The position numbers and the translations under genes are program-made. This document shows positions 20,400-30,347 of a stretch of DNA of 46,354 nucleotides, in pieces. Each line of letters opens with the position of its first letter. The first letter of the stretch is position 1. Location: positions 1 through 46,354 of the forward strand of contig CAIXWN010000040.1 in NCBI GenBank assembly GCA_903923135.1, given 5' to 3'. The notes under the pieces were generated by a model that was not told where the DNA came from, did no database searches, and saw only the letters and a list, made by a program, of their open reading frames with translations. This DNA is from an uncultured Caulobacteraceae bacterium (GTDB lineage Bacteria; Pseudomonadota; Alphaproteobacteria; Caulobacterales; Caulobacteraceae).

Positions 20400-22604
20400 A
20401 TGCCCCCCTCGCGGCTTCCTAGTGTCGCGGAGGTCGTGGCCGCCCTGAGGGCCGAGGTGGCAGGCCAGGCTGATCGGGTGGCGCTTTGGGCCCCGGTGGC
20501 CTTTGGTCTGGGCGCGGCCTCGTATCTGGGACTGAAGGTCGAGCCGCCGCTCTGGGTGGCTCTCGTCCTCGCAGGGTGTGGCGGCGTCCTCGCCGCGGCG
20601 GCCCGGCAGGGCAGTCGGAACCGCGGGACGATCGCCGCCGCTGCTTTGGTGGCGCTGGGCGCCTTCGGCTTTCTCACCGCCAAGATTCATTCGGATCGCG
20701 TGGCGGCCCCGATCGTTCCGGCGCGGGGGGGCGTGGCGACCGTCGAGGGCTGGGTCGTCGACATCGAAAATCCGAGCGAACGCGGTGAGCGCCTGCTGAT
20801 CGCCCCGGTGGATATCTCGGGCCTGTCGCCAGCGGCGACGCCGACTCGGATCCGGATCGTCGTACCCGCGCCTGGCGGGCCGGAGAGCGTGCCGCCGCCG
20901 GGCGCCGCGATCCGCCTGGTCACGCTGCTTGACCCCCCGCCAGGGCCTGCGGCTCCTGGCGCCTATGACTTTGCGCGCGACGCCTGGTTCGAAGGGATCG
21001 GCGGCGTGGGTCTGGCCATGCGTGATCCGGTGATTGTGTCCCTGCCGACACCCCCCTGGCGGGTTCGCCTGGAGATGGCGGTCAACCAGTTGCGATGGTC
21101 GGTCGCCCGGCGGCTGGCCCATGACATCGAGGCGGTCATGGGGCCGGAGGACGGCGGTGCGGCCGGTCTGGCCGTCGCGGTGACCACCAGCCATCAGGAT
21201 TGGCTTTCGTCTGATCATCGTGACGACCTGCGCGGCTCTGGCCTGGCCCATATGCTGGCGATCGCCGGGCTGCACACCGCCGCATTGAGCGGCTTCGCCT
21301 TCTTCGCCTTTCGCCTCGCCATCGCGGCCTGGCCCTGGCTCGCCCTGCGCGTGCCTGGCAAGAAGATCGCCGCCGCAGCCGCTCTCATCGTCGTGGCGGC
21401 CTATCTGGTGCTATCGGGCGCGCACCCCCCCGCCCGACGTGCGGCGATCACGGCAAGCGTCGCGTTTCTGGCGATGCTGGTCGACCGACGGGCGGTGAGC
21501 CTGCACTCGCTGGCGGTCGCCGCACTGGTGATTCTCGTGATCGAACCAGAGGTTGTCGTGGCGCCGGGCTTCGAGATGTCATTCTGCGCGACCGCCTCCC
21601 TGGTCGCCCTCGCGGAGATCTGGCCCCACCGGCGCTCCGCAACGGTGGCTAGCGCCTGGCCCTTGGCGACGCTGTTGAAGGCGTGGGATTGGCTGCTGGC
21701 CATGGCGATGGTCAGCTTCGTCGCCGGCGCCGCCACTGGACCCTTCGCGATCCAGCATTTCAATCGCGTCGCCAACTATGGTGTTCTGGCCAATCTCACG
21801 GCCGACTTCGTCGCCAGTGTGGTGCTGATGCCATCTCTGGCGGTGACGCTCTTGGCCGAATCTCTGGGCGTGAGTTCGACGCTAGCGACACCGCTGCTCT
21901 GGCTGGCCGGGTCCGCGGCCAGAACGATCATCCAACTGGGCCACGTTTTCGCCGTGGCGCCCGGAGCCTCGATCACCCTGTCCAGCGCCCCGGAGGTCGC
22001 CCTGGCGATTTCCTATCTGGGCATCATCTTCGCCTGCCTGTGGCGAGGCCGGCTGCGCTGGATCGGCCTGCCGATGTCGGCGGCCGTGGCGCTCTGGCCC
22101 AGGCCGCCGTCACCAGTGGCGTGGATCGCGGCTGATGGTGACGACGCCGCTGTGGTGGTCCAGCGCCAGGAAGTGCCCATGAAACCGGGCGTGCGCCTCT
22201 ACGCGACCCAGTTGTGGGCGCAGCGGCGCGGGTTCACCCTGCCGACAGACCCTGCAGCCGCCAACGCCGCACAGCAGTCAGCGTATGATTGCGACCGGAA
22301 GGGTTGTCTGCCCGTCGGTTCCGCCCGACCGGCCATTGCGGCGTCCTGGACCAGACGGTCCCCGTCTCCTGAGCGCCTCACCCAGTTGTGCAGCAGCGCC
22401 GATATCCTTGTCTTACGCAGCCTGCAAGCGCCGCCAGCGCGGTGCGGTAGGACGCTCGTGCTGACCCGCGACCGATTTGAACGCTACGGCGCGGCGGAGG
22501 TCTTCGCGGACCGTTCGGGCTGGCGCCTGGTTTGGTCCCAGCCGTTGCGCGGGCGGCGGCCTTGGACCGGCAGCCTGCAGGGGCCTACTGGTAGCGTCGA
22601 ATGA
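20400..22604 (+). CDS. comEC: ComEC/Rec2-family membrane protein, metallo-hydrolase motif not seen
   Basis: ComEC forms the inner-membrane channel for single-stranded DNA in natural transformation. ATG 20400 gives 734 residues and leaves 76 bp to divergent gltX; ATG 20322 is an alternative. Two or more N-terminal hydrophobic segments are followed by a DUF4131-like soluble domain (residues ~95-220). The polytopic competence domain then contains [20 protein letters not shown] and [19 protein letters not shown]. About 180 residues after the last membrane segments show no HxHxDH motif, so the nuclease-like metallo-beta-lactamase domain appears degenerate or lost. The 3' end overlaps convergent lexA by 20 bp. 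DNA uptake is not established by sequence. Confidence 0.85.
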   Translation: MPPSRLPSVAEVVAALRAEVAGQADRVALWAPVAFGLGAASYLGLKVEPPLWVALVLAGCGGVLAAAARQGSRNRGTIAAAALVALGAFGFLTAKIHSDRVAAPIVPARGGVATVEGWVVDIENPSERGERLLIAPVDISGLSPAATPTRIRIVVPAPGGPESVPPPGAAIRLVTLLDPPPGPAAPGAYDFARDAWFEGIGGVGLAMRDPVIVSLPTPPWRVRLEMAVNQLRWSVARRLAHDIEAVMGPEDGGAAGLAVAVTTSHQDWLSSDHRDDLRGSGLAHMLAIAGLHTAALSGFAFFAFRLAIAAWPWLALRVPGKKIAAAAALIVVAAYLVLSGAHPPARRAAITASVAFLAMLVDRRAVSLHSLAVAALVILVIEPEVVVAPGFEMSFCATASLVALAEIWPHRRSATVASAWPLATLLKAWDWLLAMAMVSFVAGAATGPFAIQHFNRVANYGVLANLTADFVASVVLMPSLAVTLLAESLGVSSTLATPLLWLAGSAARTIIQLGHVFAVAPGASITLSSAPEVALAISYLGIIFACLWRGRLRWIGLPMSAAVALWPRPPSPVAWIAADGDDAAVVVQRQEVPMKPGVRLYATQLWAQRRGFTLPTDPAAANAAQQSAYDCDRKGCLPVGSARPAIAASWTRRSPSPERLTQLCSSADILVLRSLQAPPARCGRTLVLTRDRFERYGAAEVFADRSGWRLVWSQPLRGRRPWTGSLQGPTGSVE

Positions 22605-23277
22605 GGCCGACCAGCTTGCCCTGGACCTGAACCTGGTCCGGCCCGAAAATCCGCGTCTCGTAAGCCGGATTGGCGGCCTCCAGGGCGAGCGACGCGCCTT
22701 TGCGCCGCAGGCGCTTGAGAGTCGCTTCCTCGCCCATCACCAGGGCGACAATGATCTCGCCGGAACTGGCCGTGTTGACCTTTCGGATAACCGCATAGTC
22801 ACCGTCGAGAATCCCCGCCTGGATCATCGAGTCGCCCTCGACCTGAAGCACATAGTGCTCGCCCGCCCCCAGGATGGACTCCGGAACATGCATGCGGTCG
22901 CGTTCATGCTGAATGGCGGCAATGGGAGTTCCCGCGGCGATCTTGCCGAGAACGGAAAGCTCCCGGGTCTCGTTGGCGGCGATTGGCGCGTGCGCCTTCG
23001 CGGATTCGATCACCTGAGGTCGGAACGTCCCGCGGCCTGCGGCTGGCGCCGTCGTGGTGGCCTGCTGCGGCAGCTTCACCACCTCGAGGGCTCTGGCTCT
23101 GTGGGCGAGACGACGGAGAAAGCCGCGCTCCTCGAGCGCCGTGATGAGACGATGGATGCCTGATTTCGACGCCAGGTCGAGCGCCTCTTTCATCTCATCG
23201 AAGGACGGCGACACGCCGGTCTCCTTGATGCGTTCATGAATGAACATCAGCAACTCGTGCTGCTTGCGTGTGAGCAT
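22585..23277 (-). CDS. lexA: SOS repressor LexA
   Basis: Represses DNA-damage genes and self-cleaves when RecA filaments form. The 230 residues have an N-terminal winged HTH ([19 protein letters not shown]; recognition region [20 protein letters not shown]) and a ~50-residue linker. The S24 protease domain contains the Ala-Gly cleavage site in [11 protein letters not shown], catalytic Ser in [19 protein letters not shown] and a Lys within [17 protein letters not shown] 23277 is the only sensible start. A GTTC-N7-GTTC operator lies ~50 bp upstream, so autoregulation is expected. It follows trpC by 95 bp on the same strand but has its own promoter. Confidence 0.96.
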   Translation of the reverse strand: MLTRKQHELLMFIHERIKETGVSPSFDEMKEALDLASKSGIHRLITALEERGFLRRLAHRARALEVVKLPQQATTTAPAAGRGTFRPQVIESAKAHAPIAANETRELSVLGKIAAGTPIAAIQHERDRMHVPESILGAGEHYVLQVEGDSMIQAGILDGDYAVIRKVNTASSGEIIVALVMGEEATLKRLRRKGASLALEAANPAYETRIFGPDQVQVQGKLVGLIRRYQ

Positions 23278-23327
23278 GGTCGCCTCGCACTTCCGGGCAC
23301 CCGGAACAAACCAAAAACAGTGGGGAT

Positions 23328-23342
23328 GTTCTCTGGGTGTTC
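23328..23342 (-). promoter_or_regulatory. LexA (SOS) box upstream of lexA
   Basis: The + strand reads GTTC, seven bases, GTTC (GTTCTCTGGGTGTTC), an exact match to the alphaproteobacterial LexA operator GTTC-N7-GTTC. It sits 51-65 bp before the lexA start and lies immediately downstream of the -35 element, where bound LexA would block RNA polymerase. Confidence 0.88.
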
Positions 23343-23350
23343 TCTTTCGG

Positions 23351-23356
23351 TGTCAA
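23351..23356 (-). promoter_or_regulatory. -35 element of lexA promoter
   Basis: The minus strand reads a perfect TTGACA here. The LexA box begins 8 bases downstream and fills most of the spacer. The -10 is weak (candidate GAACAT within or just after the box). The position supports a dedicated, LexA-repressed promoter in the trpC-lexA gap. Confidence 0.6.
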
Positions 23357-23372
23357 GACGACCTTTTCAGGG

Positions 23373-24164
23373 TCAGGCGAGCAGGGCGCGGGTGGCGGCC
23401 TCGACATCGTCCTGCCGCATCAGGCTTTCGCCAACCAGCATGGCGCGCGCGCCGGCCCGCTCCAGCCGCAGGGCGTCAGCTGGGGTGAAAATCCCACTTT
23501 CTGTTACAATCAGACAGCTTGTGGGAATTTCTGAAGCCAATCTCTCGGTGACCGCCAAGTCTGTGACGAAGGTCCTGAGGTCGCGGTTGTTAATGCCGAT
23601 CATGTCGGCGCCCAGAGCTTTGGCGCGCTCGACCTCGATTGCGTCGTGCGTCTCGACGAGGACGTCCATGCCCAGCGCGACGGCCTCGGCCATCAGCCTT
23701 CGGGCCAGCGAATCATCGACCATAGCGAGAATCACCAGGATGGCGTCGGCGCCCAGCGCGCGGGATTCAGCAACCTGCCAGACATCCACTAGGAACTCCT
23801 TGCGGAGGCAGGGCAGGGACGTCGCCTGTCGGGCGATGGCGAGGTTCTCATCGGCGCCCTGAAAGCTCGGTCCGTCGGTGAGCACAGACAGGCAGGCGGC
23901 CCCACCGGCGGCGTAGGCCTGGGCGATCGCGGCCGGGTCGAAGTCCGCGCGGATCAGCCCCTTTGAGGGTGAAGCCTTCTTGATCTCGGCGATAAGGGCA
24001 AGTCGCCCCTGCCGAGCGGTGTTCGCCAGGGCATTGCGGAACCCTCGCGGAGGGCTCGTCGCGGCGATCCGGCGAACAAGGTCGTCCGGGGATGTCGCCG
24101 CCCGGCGTTCGGCCACCTCAAGGCGTTTGTAGGCGGCGATGTCGGCGAGGATATCCCGGCTCAT
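23373..24164 (-). CDS. trpC: Indole-3-glycerol phosphate synthase
   Basis: Closes the indole ring from CdRP in tryptophan synthesis. The 263-residue TIM barrel has the N-terminal helix [34 protein letters not shown] carries catalytic Lys residues, then come [30 protein letters not shown] and [12 protein letters not shown], all typical. It is monofunctional, with no fused TrpF. The start overlaps the trpD stop (ATGA). It is the last trp gene of the cluster and is followed by lexA. Confidence 0.96.
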   Translation of the reverse strand: MSRDILADIAAYKRLEVAERRAATSPDDLVRRIAATSPPRGFRNALANTARQGRLALIAEIKKASPSKGLIRADFDPAAIAQAYAAGGAACLSVLTDGPSFQGADENLAIARQATSLPCLRKEFLVDVWQVAESRALGADAILVILAMVDDSLARRLMAEAVALGMDVLVETHDAIEVERAKALGADMIGINNRDLRTFVTDLAVTERLASEIPTSCLIVTESGIFTPADALRLERAGARAMLVGESLMRQDDVEAATRALLA

Positions 24165-25177
24165 GCGGCGTTAGAAGCCCGGATGAGGCCCTCCAGCGCC
24201 CGCTGCGCCGATCCGTTGTCAATGGCGGTCGCCGCCAGGGCTATGCCGTCCCTGAGCGTCTCGACCTTGTCGGCCACCAGGAAGGCCGCTGCAGAGTTGA
24301 TCAGCACAATGTCGCGGTAGGGGCCGGTCTCGCCGGCAAGCAACGCCCGCAGGGCCGCGGCGTTGCGGGCCGGATCGCCGCCACGAAGGTCGGCCATGGC
24401 CGCGCGGGGGAGCCCCACCGCTTCGGGAGTTATGTTGAACAGGCGAACAAAGCCATCGCGCCACTCGGCGACCTGGGTGGTTCCGGTTGTGGTGATCTCG
24501 TCCAGCCCGTCGCCGTGCACCACCCACGCCCGCACCGCGCCCAGCGCGCCGAGCACACGCGCGAGAGGCTCCACCCAGCGTGGATCATAGACCCCAAGAA
24601 CCTGCCGGCGGGCGCCCGCCGGGTTCGAGAGGGGGCCAAGAATGTTGAAGATCGTCCGGAAGCCCAGTTGTTCGCGGATCGGCATCACATGGCGCATGGC
24701 CCCATGATGGGCGGGGGCGAACAGGAAGCAGATGCCCGCCTCGTCCAGCGCCCGCCGCTGCTGCGTCGCCCCCGCCTGGATATTCACGCCGAGGGCGGTG
24801 AGGACATCCGAAGATCCTGACTTCGAGGAGACCGCCCGCGTACCGTGTTTGGCGATCTTCAGACCTCCGCCGGCCGCCACGAAGGCGACGCCCGTGGAGA
24901 TGTTCAGGGTGTGGGCGCCGTCGCCGCCCGTTCCGCACACATCGACGACATCGTAAGGGTGGTCCAGGGTCAGGGCCTCGCTTCTCAGGGCCCGGGCGCA
25001 CGCCGTGATCTCGCCGACCGTCTCGCCGCGAAGGCGCATGGCGGTCACCGCCGCGGCGATCTGCGCCGGGGTCGGCTCGCCCCGGAGGCAGGCCTTGAAA
25101 AAGGCGTCGGCGTCCTCCGGGCTGAGGGTGGCGCCGTCGGCAAGCCTGGCCAGAAGGGGTTTGAATTCGTCGGACAT
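24161..25177 (-). CDS. trpD: Anthranilate phosphoribosyltransferase
   Basis: Transfers phosphoribosyl from PRPP to anthranilate. The 338-residue product has the N-terminal helical domain ([20 protein letters not shown]) and the PRPP-binding [36 protein letters not shown] and [20 protein letters not shown] complete the family signatures. It is a separate gene, not fused to trpG. It follows trpG by 7 bp and overlaps trpC by 4 bp. Confidence 0.96.
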   Translation of the reverse strand: MSDEFKPLLARLADGATLSPEDADAFFKACLRGEPTPAQIAAAVTAMRLRGETVGEITACARALRSEALTLDHPYDVVDVCGTGGDGAHTLNISTGVAFVAAGGGLKIAKHGTRAVSSKSGSSDVLTALGVNIQAGATQQRRALDEAGICFLFAPAHHGAMRHVMPIREQLGFRTIFNILGPLSNPAGARRQVLGVYDPRWVEPLARVLGALGAVRAWVVHGDGLDEITTTGTTQVAEWRDGFVRLFNITPEAVGLPRAAMADLRGGDPARNAAALRALLAGETGPYRDIVLINSAAAFLVADKVETLRDGIALAATAIDNGSAQRALEGLIRASNAA

Positions 25178-25184
25178 GGTCGAT

Positions 25185-25775
25185 TCAAGCCGTCGTCAGG
25201 GCTTCGACGCCAGCCAGGCGCAGAAAATTGCCCAATAGCTGGTGACCGTTCTGGGTGAGAATAGATTCTGGGTGGAACTGCACGCCATGGATCGGCCTCG
25301 TGCGGTGCGCCAGACCCATGATCTCCCCGTCATCGGTCCAGGCCGTGACCTCCAGCACACCAGGCAATGTGTTCCGCGCCACCGCCAGGCTATGATACCG
25401 GGTGGCTGTGAAAGGCTCCGCGAGGCCGGCGAAGAGCCCGGTGCCGGTGTGGTGGATGACACTGGTCTTGCCGTGCATCAGGGTCTTGGCGCGCACTACA
25501 TCGCCGCCGAAGGCCTGACCGATCGCCTGGTGGCCCAGGCACACCCCCAGAATCGCCAAATCGGCCGGTGCGGAGGCGATCAGGTCAAGGCAGATCCCCG
25601 CTTCGTTGGGCGTACAGGGGCCGGGGGACAGAACCACCGCCTCCGGTCGCAGGCCCAAAGCCGCCCCGACCGTCAGTGCGTCATTGCGATAGACGCGCGT
25701 CTCCGCGCCCAGTTCGTCGAGATAGTGGACCAGATTGTAGGTGAAGCTGTCGTAGTTATCGATCACCAGGATCAT
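25185..25775 (-). CDS. trpG: Anthranilate synthase glutamine amidotransferase subunit
   Basis: Supplies ammonia from glutamine to TrpE. The 196-residue class I amidotransferase starts [19 protein letters not shown]. It has [17 protein letters not shown], the nucleophile Cys in [16 protein letters not shown], and the His-Glu pair in [10 protein letters not shown]. It lies 48 bp after trpE and 7 bp before trpD. The same subunit can serve p-aminobenzoate synthesis in some bacteria; here the trp context favours anthranilate. Confidence 0.95.
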   Translation of the reverse strand: MILVIDNYDSFTYNLVHYLDELGAETRVYRNDALTVGAALGLRPEAVVLSPGPCTPNEAGICLDLIASAPADLAILGVCLGHQAIGQAFGGDVVRAKTLMHGKTSVIHHTGTGLFAGLAEPFTATRYHSLAVARNTLPGVLEVTAWTDDGEIMGLAHRTRPIHGVQFHPESILTQNGHQLLGNFLRLAGVEALTTA

Positions 25776-25823
25776 CGTGCGGTTTCCAGGGAGAGTCAGG
25801 GGGCTGGGCCTCGGCGTTGCGGA

Positions 25824-27359
25824 TCAGACGAATCGCCAAGCTTCCTCCGCCGCGCGCCGCAGCGCGCCGGATTTCTGCAGCGTCTCTTGATATTCGGCCA
25901 CGGGGTCGCTGTCGGCCACGACACCGCCGCCCGCCTGCACGTTCAATACGCCATCCTTGATGAGGCCCGTGCGAAGTACGATGCAGGTGTCGACCGAGCC
26001 GTCGGCGCCGAAATAGCCGACAGCGCCGGCGTAGGCCACACCGCGCTTCTCGGTCTCCAGCTCGTCGATGATCTGCATCGCCCTCACCTTGGGCGCTCCA
26101 GACAAGGTTCCGGCAGGTAGCGCGGCCATCAGCACATCCACCGGATCCAGTCCCTCCGGCGCGTCGCCTTCGACGTTCGAGACGATGTGCATCACGTGGC
26201 TGTAGCGTTCGATGGTAAAGCTTTCGGTGACTCGCACCGTCGCACGACCGGCGCGCTCGGCCGGTTCGTTACGGCCCGGGTCCCGCAAGCGCGCGACGCG
26301 CCCAACATCGTTTCGGCCCAGGTCGAGCAGCATCAGGTGCTCGGCCCGTTCCTTCTCATCCGCCAGAAGTTCCTTCTCCAGGGCCAGGTCCTCGGCAGGG
26401 GTCGCGCCGCGCGGCCGGGTTCCGGCGATGGGGCGGATCGTGATCTTGCCGTCCCGCAGCCGGACGAGAATTTCCGGTGATGAACCCACAAGCTGGAAAT
26501 CCGGGAAGTTCAAAAAGAACAGGAAGGGGGAGGGGTTCGTGCGCCGCAATGAGCGATAGAGCGCGAAAGGCGGCGCGGTGAACGGGCAGGTGAACCGGTG
26601 GCTGGGAACCACCTGAAAGATATCTCCGGCCTCGATGTAGGCCTTGGCGCGGTTCACCAGCGCGCCGTACGCCTCCTGGCTGACCGCGGAGGTCAACTCG
26701 GACCGCGCCGCCGGCGGGGAAGCGCTCGGGCGGGGCGGCAGGGACGCGCCGAGGTCGGCGACCACGGCGTCGATGCGAGCCTCGGCCTCGGAGTAGGCCG
26801 CGGCCGCCTCGGCGTGCGACGGCCGGACTGTCGTCACCAGAATGATTTCCTGAGCGATGGCGTCAAAGATGGCGACGATCGACGGGCGGATCATCACGGC
26901 ATCCGGCAGATCCAGAGCGTCTCTGTGGTTGTCGGGCAGTCGCTCGACGAGCCGAACCATGTCGTAGCCGATCACGCCGAACAGGCCGCCGGCCATCGGC
27001 GGAAGTCCGACGGGGATGTCGAGGCGCGACCGGGCCACGAGATCGCGCAGGGACTCCAACGCCCCTCCGGGCAGGTTCGTGAACACTCCGGCCGCCAGAT
27101 CCGCCCCCTCGGAAATCTCCGGCGTGTCCCCCCGGCAACGCCAGACGAGCTCGGGATTCATCGCTACGATCGAATATCGCCCTCTCCATGCGCCCCCCTC
27201 CACGGACTCGAACAGGAACGCGTAGGGACGTGCGTGGGCGATCTTGAGATAGGCCGAGACTGGGGTCTCGAGATCGTCGATCAGCCTCCTCCAGACCAAC
27301 TGGGGACGGCCGGCCCCGTAGGTCTGTTCGAACGCCTTGAGGTCAGGCTCGGTGCTCAC
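25824..27359 (-). CDS. trpE: Anthranilate synthase component I
   Basis: Converts chorismate to anthranilate using ammonia from TrpG; usually feedback-inhibited by tryptophan. Of 511 residues the N-terminal regulatory part contains RPYAFLFESVEGGAWRGRYS. The chorismate-binding domain has PSHRFTCPFTAPPFALYRSL, IAGTRPRGATPAEDLALEKE and LLDLGRNDVGRVARL, and near the end GTLSGAPKVRAMQIIDELE and QAGGGVVADSDP. The start is GTG at 27359, overlapping the ppiD stop as GTGA. That leaves no room for an attenuator leader, so expression should follow ppiD or an internal promoter. Confidence 0.95.
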   Translation of the reverse strand: MSTEPDLKAFEQTYGAGRPQLVWRRLIDDLETPVSAYLKIAHARPYAFLFESVEGGAWRGRYSIVAMNPELVWRCRGDTPEISEGADLAAGVFTNLPGGALESLRDLVARSRLDIPVGLPPMAGGLFGVIGYDMVRLVERLPDNHRDALDLPDAVMIRPSIVAIFDAIAQEIILVTTVRPSHAEAAAAYSEAEARIDAVVADLGASLPPRPSASPPAARSELTSAVSQEAYGALVNRAKAYIEAGDIFQVVPSHRFTCPFTAPPFALYRSLRRTNPSPFLFFLNFPDFQLVGSSPEILVRLRDGKITIRPIAGTRPRGATPAEDLALEKELLADEKERAEHLMLLDLGRNDVGRVARLRDPGRNEPAERAGRATVRVTESFTIERYSHVMHIVSNVEGDAPEGLDPVDVLMAALPAGTLSGAPKVRAMQIIDELETEKRGVAYAGAVGYFGADGSVDTCIVLRTGLIKDGVLNVQAGGGVVADSDPVAEYQETLQKSGALRRAAEEAWRFV

Positions 27360-29299
27360 TTGGCCCCACCGGTGACCTTGCCACCGGCTGCAGGGATCGA
27401 CGCGGGATCGACGCCCATGGTCTGACGGGCGAGGTTCAGGTTCACAGCCACCTTCACCGAGCCCTTGGCGGCCGCCTTGGCCGCCTCCACAAGGTCACGC
27501 AGATAGTCCTGCGATGCCCGCTGCCGGACCGCTTCCATGAACTGGGCCGTGGTGGTTACGTCGCCCGGCCGTACAGCGTCCAGCCTGGCGATGTAGACGC
27601 CGTTGGGCGCGCCGGCGGCGAACACCTCGCCGGGTTTCTGGCTGAAGATGATGGTCAGGAATTCCCGCCCGAGCGCCTTGTACTGCTGGGCCTGGACCAG
27701 TTGCATGCCTGGCTGATGCACGATCTGGGCGCCCACGGACGCTGCTGCGGCGTCCATGGTCTGGCCCTTGCGGACCTCCACCATCAGGGCTTCGGCCTTG
27801 GCGCGCAGCGCCTTGATCATCTGTTCCTGCATGTAAGCCTGGGTCAGTCGCGTTCGAACCCCGGCGAGCGCTGGCAGGGCGGGGGGGGCGACCTGCTCAA
27901 CCTTCAACGCATAATATTCACCGGGGCCGGAGTCCTGAACGTCAGATTCCTCGCCCGCCCGCATGGCGAACACGGCCTTGGCGATCTTTTCGTTGATCAC
28001 CGGATCGGGGCGGCCGTCGGCGTCCAACCCCTCGGCTGTGAACGGTCCGACGACCTGGGTGGCCACGCCGGTTTTGCGGGCGGCGTCGGCGACGCTTGAT
28101 CCGCCCTGTCGGGCCTCGTCGAACTTCTGGCTCAGGTCGTAGGCCTTGGCCTGCGCCGCCTTGGCTTTCAGGTCGGATTCGATCTTCGCCTTGACCGAGT
28201 CGAGCGACGCGGTTCTTGCGGGCGTCACCTTGATCACCTTGAGGGCGGCGAACCCCAGGTCGCCCTGAGCGGGGCTGACCTGACCCTCCTTGAGGCCGAA
28301 GGCGGCCACGGCGATCTTGCCGTCCGCGATGGCCGAGCGCGGCTTGTTCGAATAGATCACCGGCTCGGCGCCGAAGGCCTTGGCGATCGCGGCTGGGTCC
28401 TCGCCGCGGGACAGCCGTTGCGCGGCCTTGGCGGCGTCGCCTGCCGACTTCACCGGGATCTGAACAATGTCCCGGGTTTCCGGAGAGGACAGCGAATCCT
28501 TGCGGAAATCGAACTCTTTCTGGATGTCCGTCGCGCTGACGGTGACGCTGGACGCCATGGCGGCCGCCGAAAAGCGCGCGATGGTGACTGTCCGCATCTC
28601 CGGGCGAGTCAACTGCGCCGCGTGAGCTGTCATGAAGGCGGTGAGCTGGGCGTCCGTGGGCGCCTGTGGCGGCACCACGCCGCGCGGATCAAGAACGAAG
28701 TAGCTGATGTCGCGGTTCTGCAGCGCGGCGATGGCGCTGAGCGCGGCGTAGGCCCGCGGCGCCTTGAAGCCTGCGGCGATGGCGTAGGTGAAATGCCGCT
28801 GGGCCAGGTCGTCGGTCAGGTCGGTCTGCACCTGGCGGGGAGTCAGGCCCTTGCTGGCGAGAAAGGCTTCGAATTGGGTCTGGCTGAACTTTCCCGTCAC
28901 CCGGTCGAAGGCGGCGGGGATCTGCTTGAGCTGGGCGTCGATGAGGCTGGGGTCCGGCGTGACGCCGATGCGCGTGAGCATCTCCGACTGGCCCTGGTCG
29001 AGGGCCATCTGGTTGAGCAGCTGCTGATCGAAGCCATTGCGGATCAGGAACTCGCTGGTCAGCTGCTGCTTGCTCTGTTCCTCGAACCGTTGCTTCTGCT
29101 GTTCGAAGATGCGCCGGTACTCGACGGTGCTGATGGCGTGGGATCCGGCGGTGACGACCGAGTCGGCCCGAGAACCCTTGAACGCGTCGGGGAAACGGCC
29201 GCCGCCGCCGACGCCGAGAATCAGGAACACGAGGATCAGCATGCCCATGAGGGCAATGGCCACGGGGTTCCTGGCGGTCGAACGAAGAGTGCCGGTCAT
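27356..29299 (-). CDS. ppiD: PpiD-like periplasmic peptidyl-prolyl isomerase/chaperone
   Basis: Membrane-anchored folding helper for exported proteins near the Sec translocon. ATG 29299 starts MTGTLRSTARNPVAIALMGM, giving 647 residues with a single N-terminal membrane helix (residues ~12-32). A SurA_N-type helical region follows (residues ~55-180), then a parvulin-like PpiC domain around residues 260-360 (DIVQIPVKSAGDAAKAAQRL; FGLKEGQVSPAQGDLGFAAL), then a second, degenerate region. An upstream open frame to 29701 lies opposite tpiA and is not part of it. It heads the ppiD-trpE-G-D-C series, an unexpected partner for a biosynthetic operon. Confidence 0.9.
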   Translation of the reverse strand: MTGTLRSTARNPVAIALMGMLILVFLILGVGGGGRFPDAFKGSRADSVVTAGSHAISTVEYRRIFEQQKQRFEEQSKQQLTSEFLIRNGFDQQLLNQMALDQGQSEMLTRIGVTPDPSLIDAQLKQIPAAFDRVTGKFSQTQFEAFLASKGLTPRQVQTDLTDDLAQRHFTYAIAAGFKAPRAYAALSAIAALQNRDISYFVLDPRGVVPPQAPTDAQLTAFMTAHAAQLTRPEMRTVTIARFSAAAMASSVTVSATDIQKEFDFRKDSLSSPETRDIVQIPVKSAGDAAKAAQRLSRGEDPAAIAKAFGAEPVIYSNKPRSAIADGKIAVAAFGLKEGQVSPAQGDLGFAALKVIKVTPARTASLDSVKAKIESDLKAKAAQAKAYDLSQKFDEARQGGSSVADAARKTGVATQVVGPFTAEGLDADGRPDPVINEKIAKAVFAMRAGEESDVQDSGPGEYYALKVEQVAPPALPALAGVRTRLTQAYMQEQMIKALRAKAEALMVEVRKGQTMDAAAASVGAQIVHQPGMQLVQAQQYKALGREFLTIIFSQKPGEVFAAGAPNGVYIARLDAVRPGDVTTTAQFMEAVRQRASQDYLRDLVEAAKAAAKGSVKVAVNLNLARQTMGVDPASIPAAGGKVTGGAK

Positions 29300-29420
29300 G
29301 TAGGTTAAGGCGCCGTCTTGAACGCGGGCCCGATGGCGCCCACAGGAACGTCGGTATAGTGGACCCCAGTCGTCCGCCGCAAGCAAAGGCGGACCCAACC
29401 CAGAGGGATACGTAGAGGCC

Positions 29421-30170
29421 TTGACCCTGAATCGACCGCTGATCGCCGGAAACTGGAAAATGAACGGCCTGGAGGCCGCGCTGGACGAGGCGCGGCTCCT
29501 GGCCGAGGCGCTTGAGACCAGGTCGCCCGCCGCACGCGTGGCCCTGTGTCCTCCGTCCACGCTGGTCTCCCGCCTTGCCGCGCTGGTGGCCGGCGGCCTC
29601 ATCGAGATTGGTGGCCAGGACTGCCGAGCGGAGGCCAGCGGCGCCTTCACCGGGGATGTCTCGGCCGAGATGCTGGCCGACGCCGGCGCCAGTCTGGTCA
29701 TTCTCGGCCACTCGGAGCGACGGGAATACCATCAGGAGCGCGACGACACCGTCGCCGCCAAGGTGGCCGGCGCCCTGCGCGGCGGGCTGGAGCCGATTGT
29801 CTGCGTCGGCGAAAGCCTCGAGCAGCGGCGTGCCGGCGCCGCCGTGTCGACGGTGGAGCGGCAGCTGCGCGGCTCCTTGCCGCAGGCGTTGGCGGGGCGC
29901 GCGTTCGCCGTCGCCTACGAGCCGATCTGGGCGATCGGTTCGGGACTCACGCCGACCCTGCGGGAGATCGAGGATGTCCATGGAGCTGTGCGGACCACCC
30001 TGATCGGGCTTTTCGGCGACCACGGCGCTGAGGCGCCCATCCTCTATGGCGGCTCTGTCAAGCCGGCGAACGCCGGGGAGATCCTGCGGTGTGAGAACGT
30101 CAATGGCGCCTTGGTCGGCGGCGCGTCTATCAAGGCGGCGGACTTCATCGCCATCATCGCCGCCGCCTGA
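29421..30170 (+). CDS. tpiA: Triosephosphate isomerase
   Basis: Interconverts dihydroxyacetone phosphate and glyceraldehyde 3-phosphate. The 249-residue TIM barrel has IAGNWKMNG (catalytic Lys), VILGHSERREYH (electrophilic His), AYEPIWAIGSGLTPT (catalytic Glu) and the phosphate-binding ILYGGSVKPANAGEI. The start is TTG at 29421, since family proteins begin within a few residues and there is no nearby ATG in frame. It is divergent from ppiD across 121 bp. Confidence 0.96.
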   Translation: MTLNRPLIAGNWKMNGLEAALDEARLLAEALETRSPAARVALCPPSTLVSRLAALVAGGLIEIGGQDCRAEASGAFTGDVSAEMLADAGASLVILGHSERREYHQERDDTVAAKVAGALRGGLEPIVCVGESLEQRRAGAAVSTVERQLRGSLPQALAGRAFAVAYEPIWAIGSGLTPTLREIEDVHGAVRTTLIGLFGDHGAEAPILYGGSVKPANAGEILRCENVNGALVGGASIKAADFIAIIAAA

Positions 30171-30347
30171 GCCGTGTCCACGACGATCCCCCAGGCCGCA
30201 ACCATAACCCGCCGAGCGCCTTCGCGGCGTGGGTGGGACCGCGCGCTCTCTGGGCCGCCGCCTATGGCGCGCGGCGTGGCTTGGTGCTAAACGCCCGGCT
30301 TCTTTCGCCGCCCTCGGTCCCCTGCGGATTGGAAAGCCGTTTCCTTC

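Noticed and set aside
25776-25823. Possible trp leader or attenuator between trpE and trpG
   Set aside because: Only 48 bp, no short peptide with Trp codons and no terminator-like hairpin.
30171-30347. tpiA-secG gap examined for a tRNA or small RNA
   Set aside because: No cloverleaf, no T-arm consensus, and no terminator-like hairpin with a T run.
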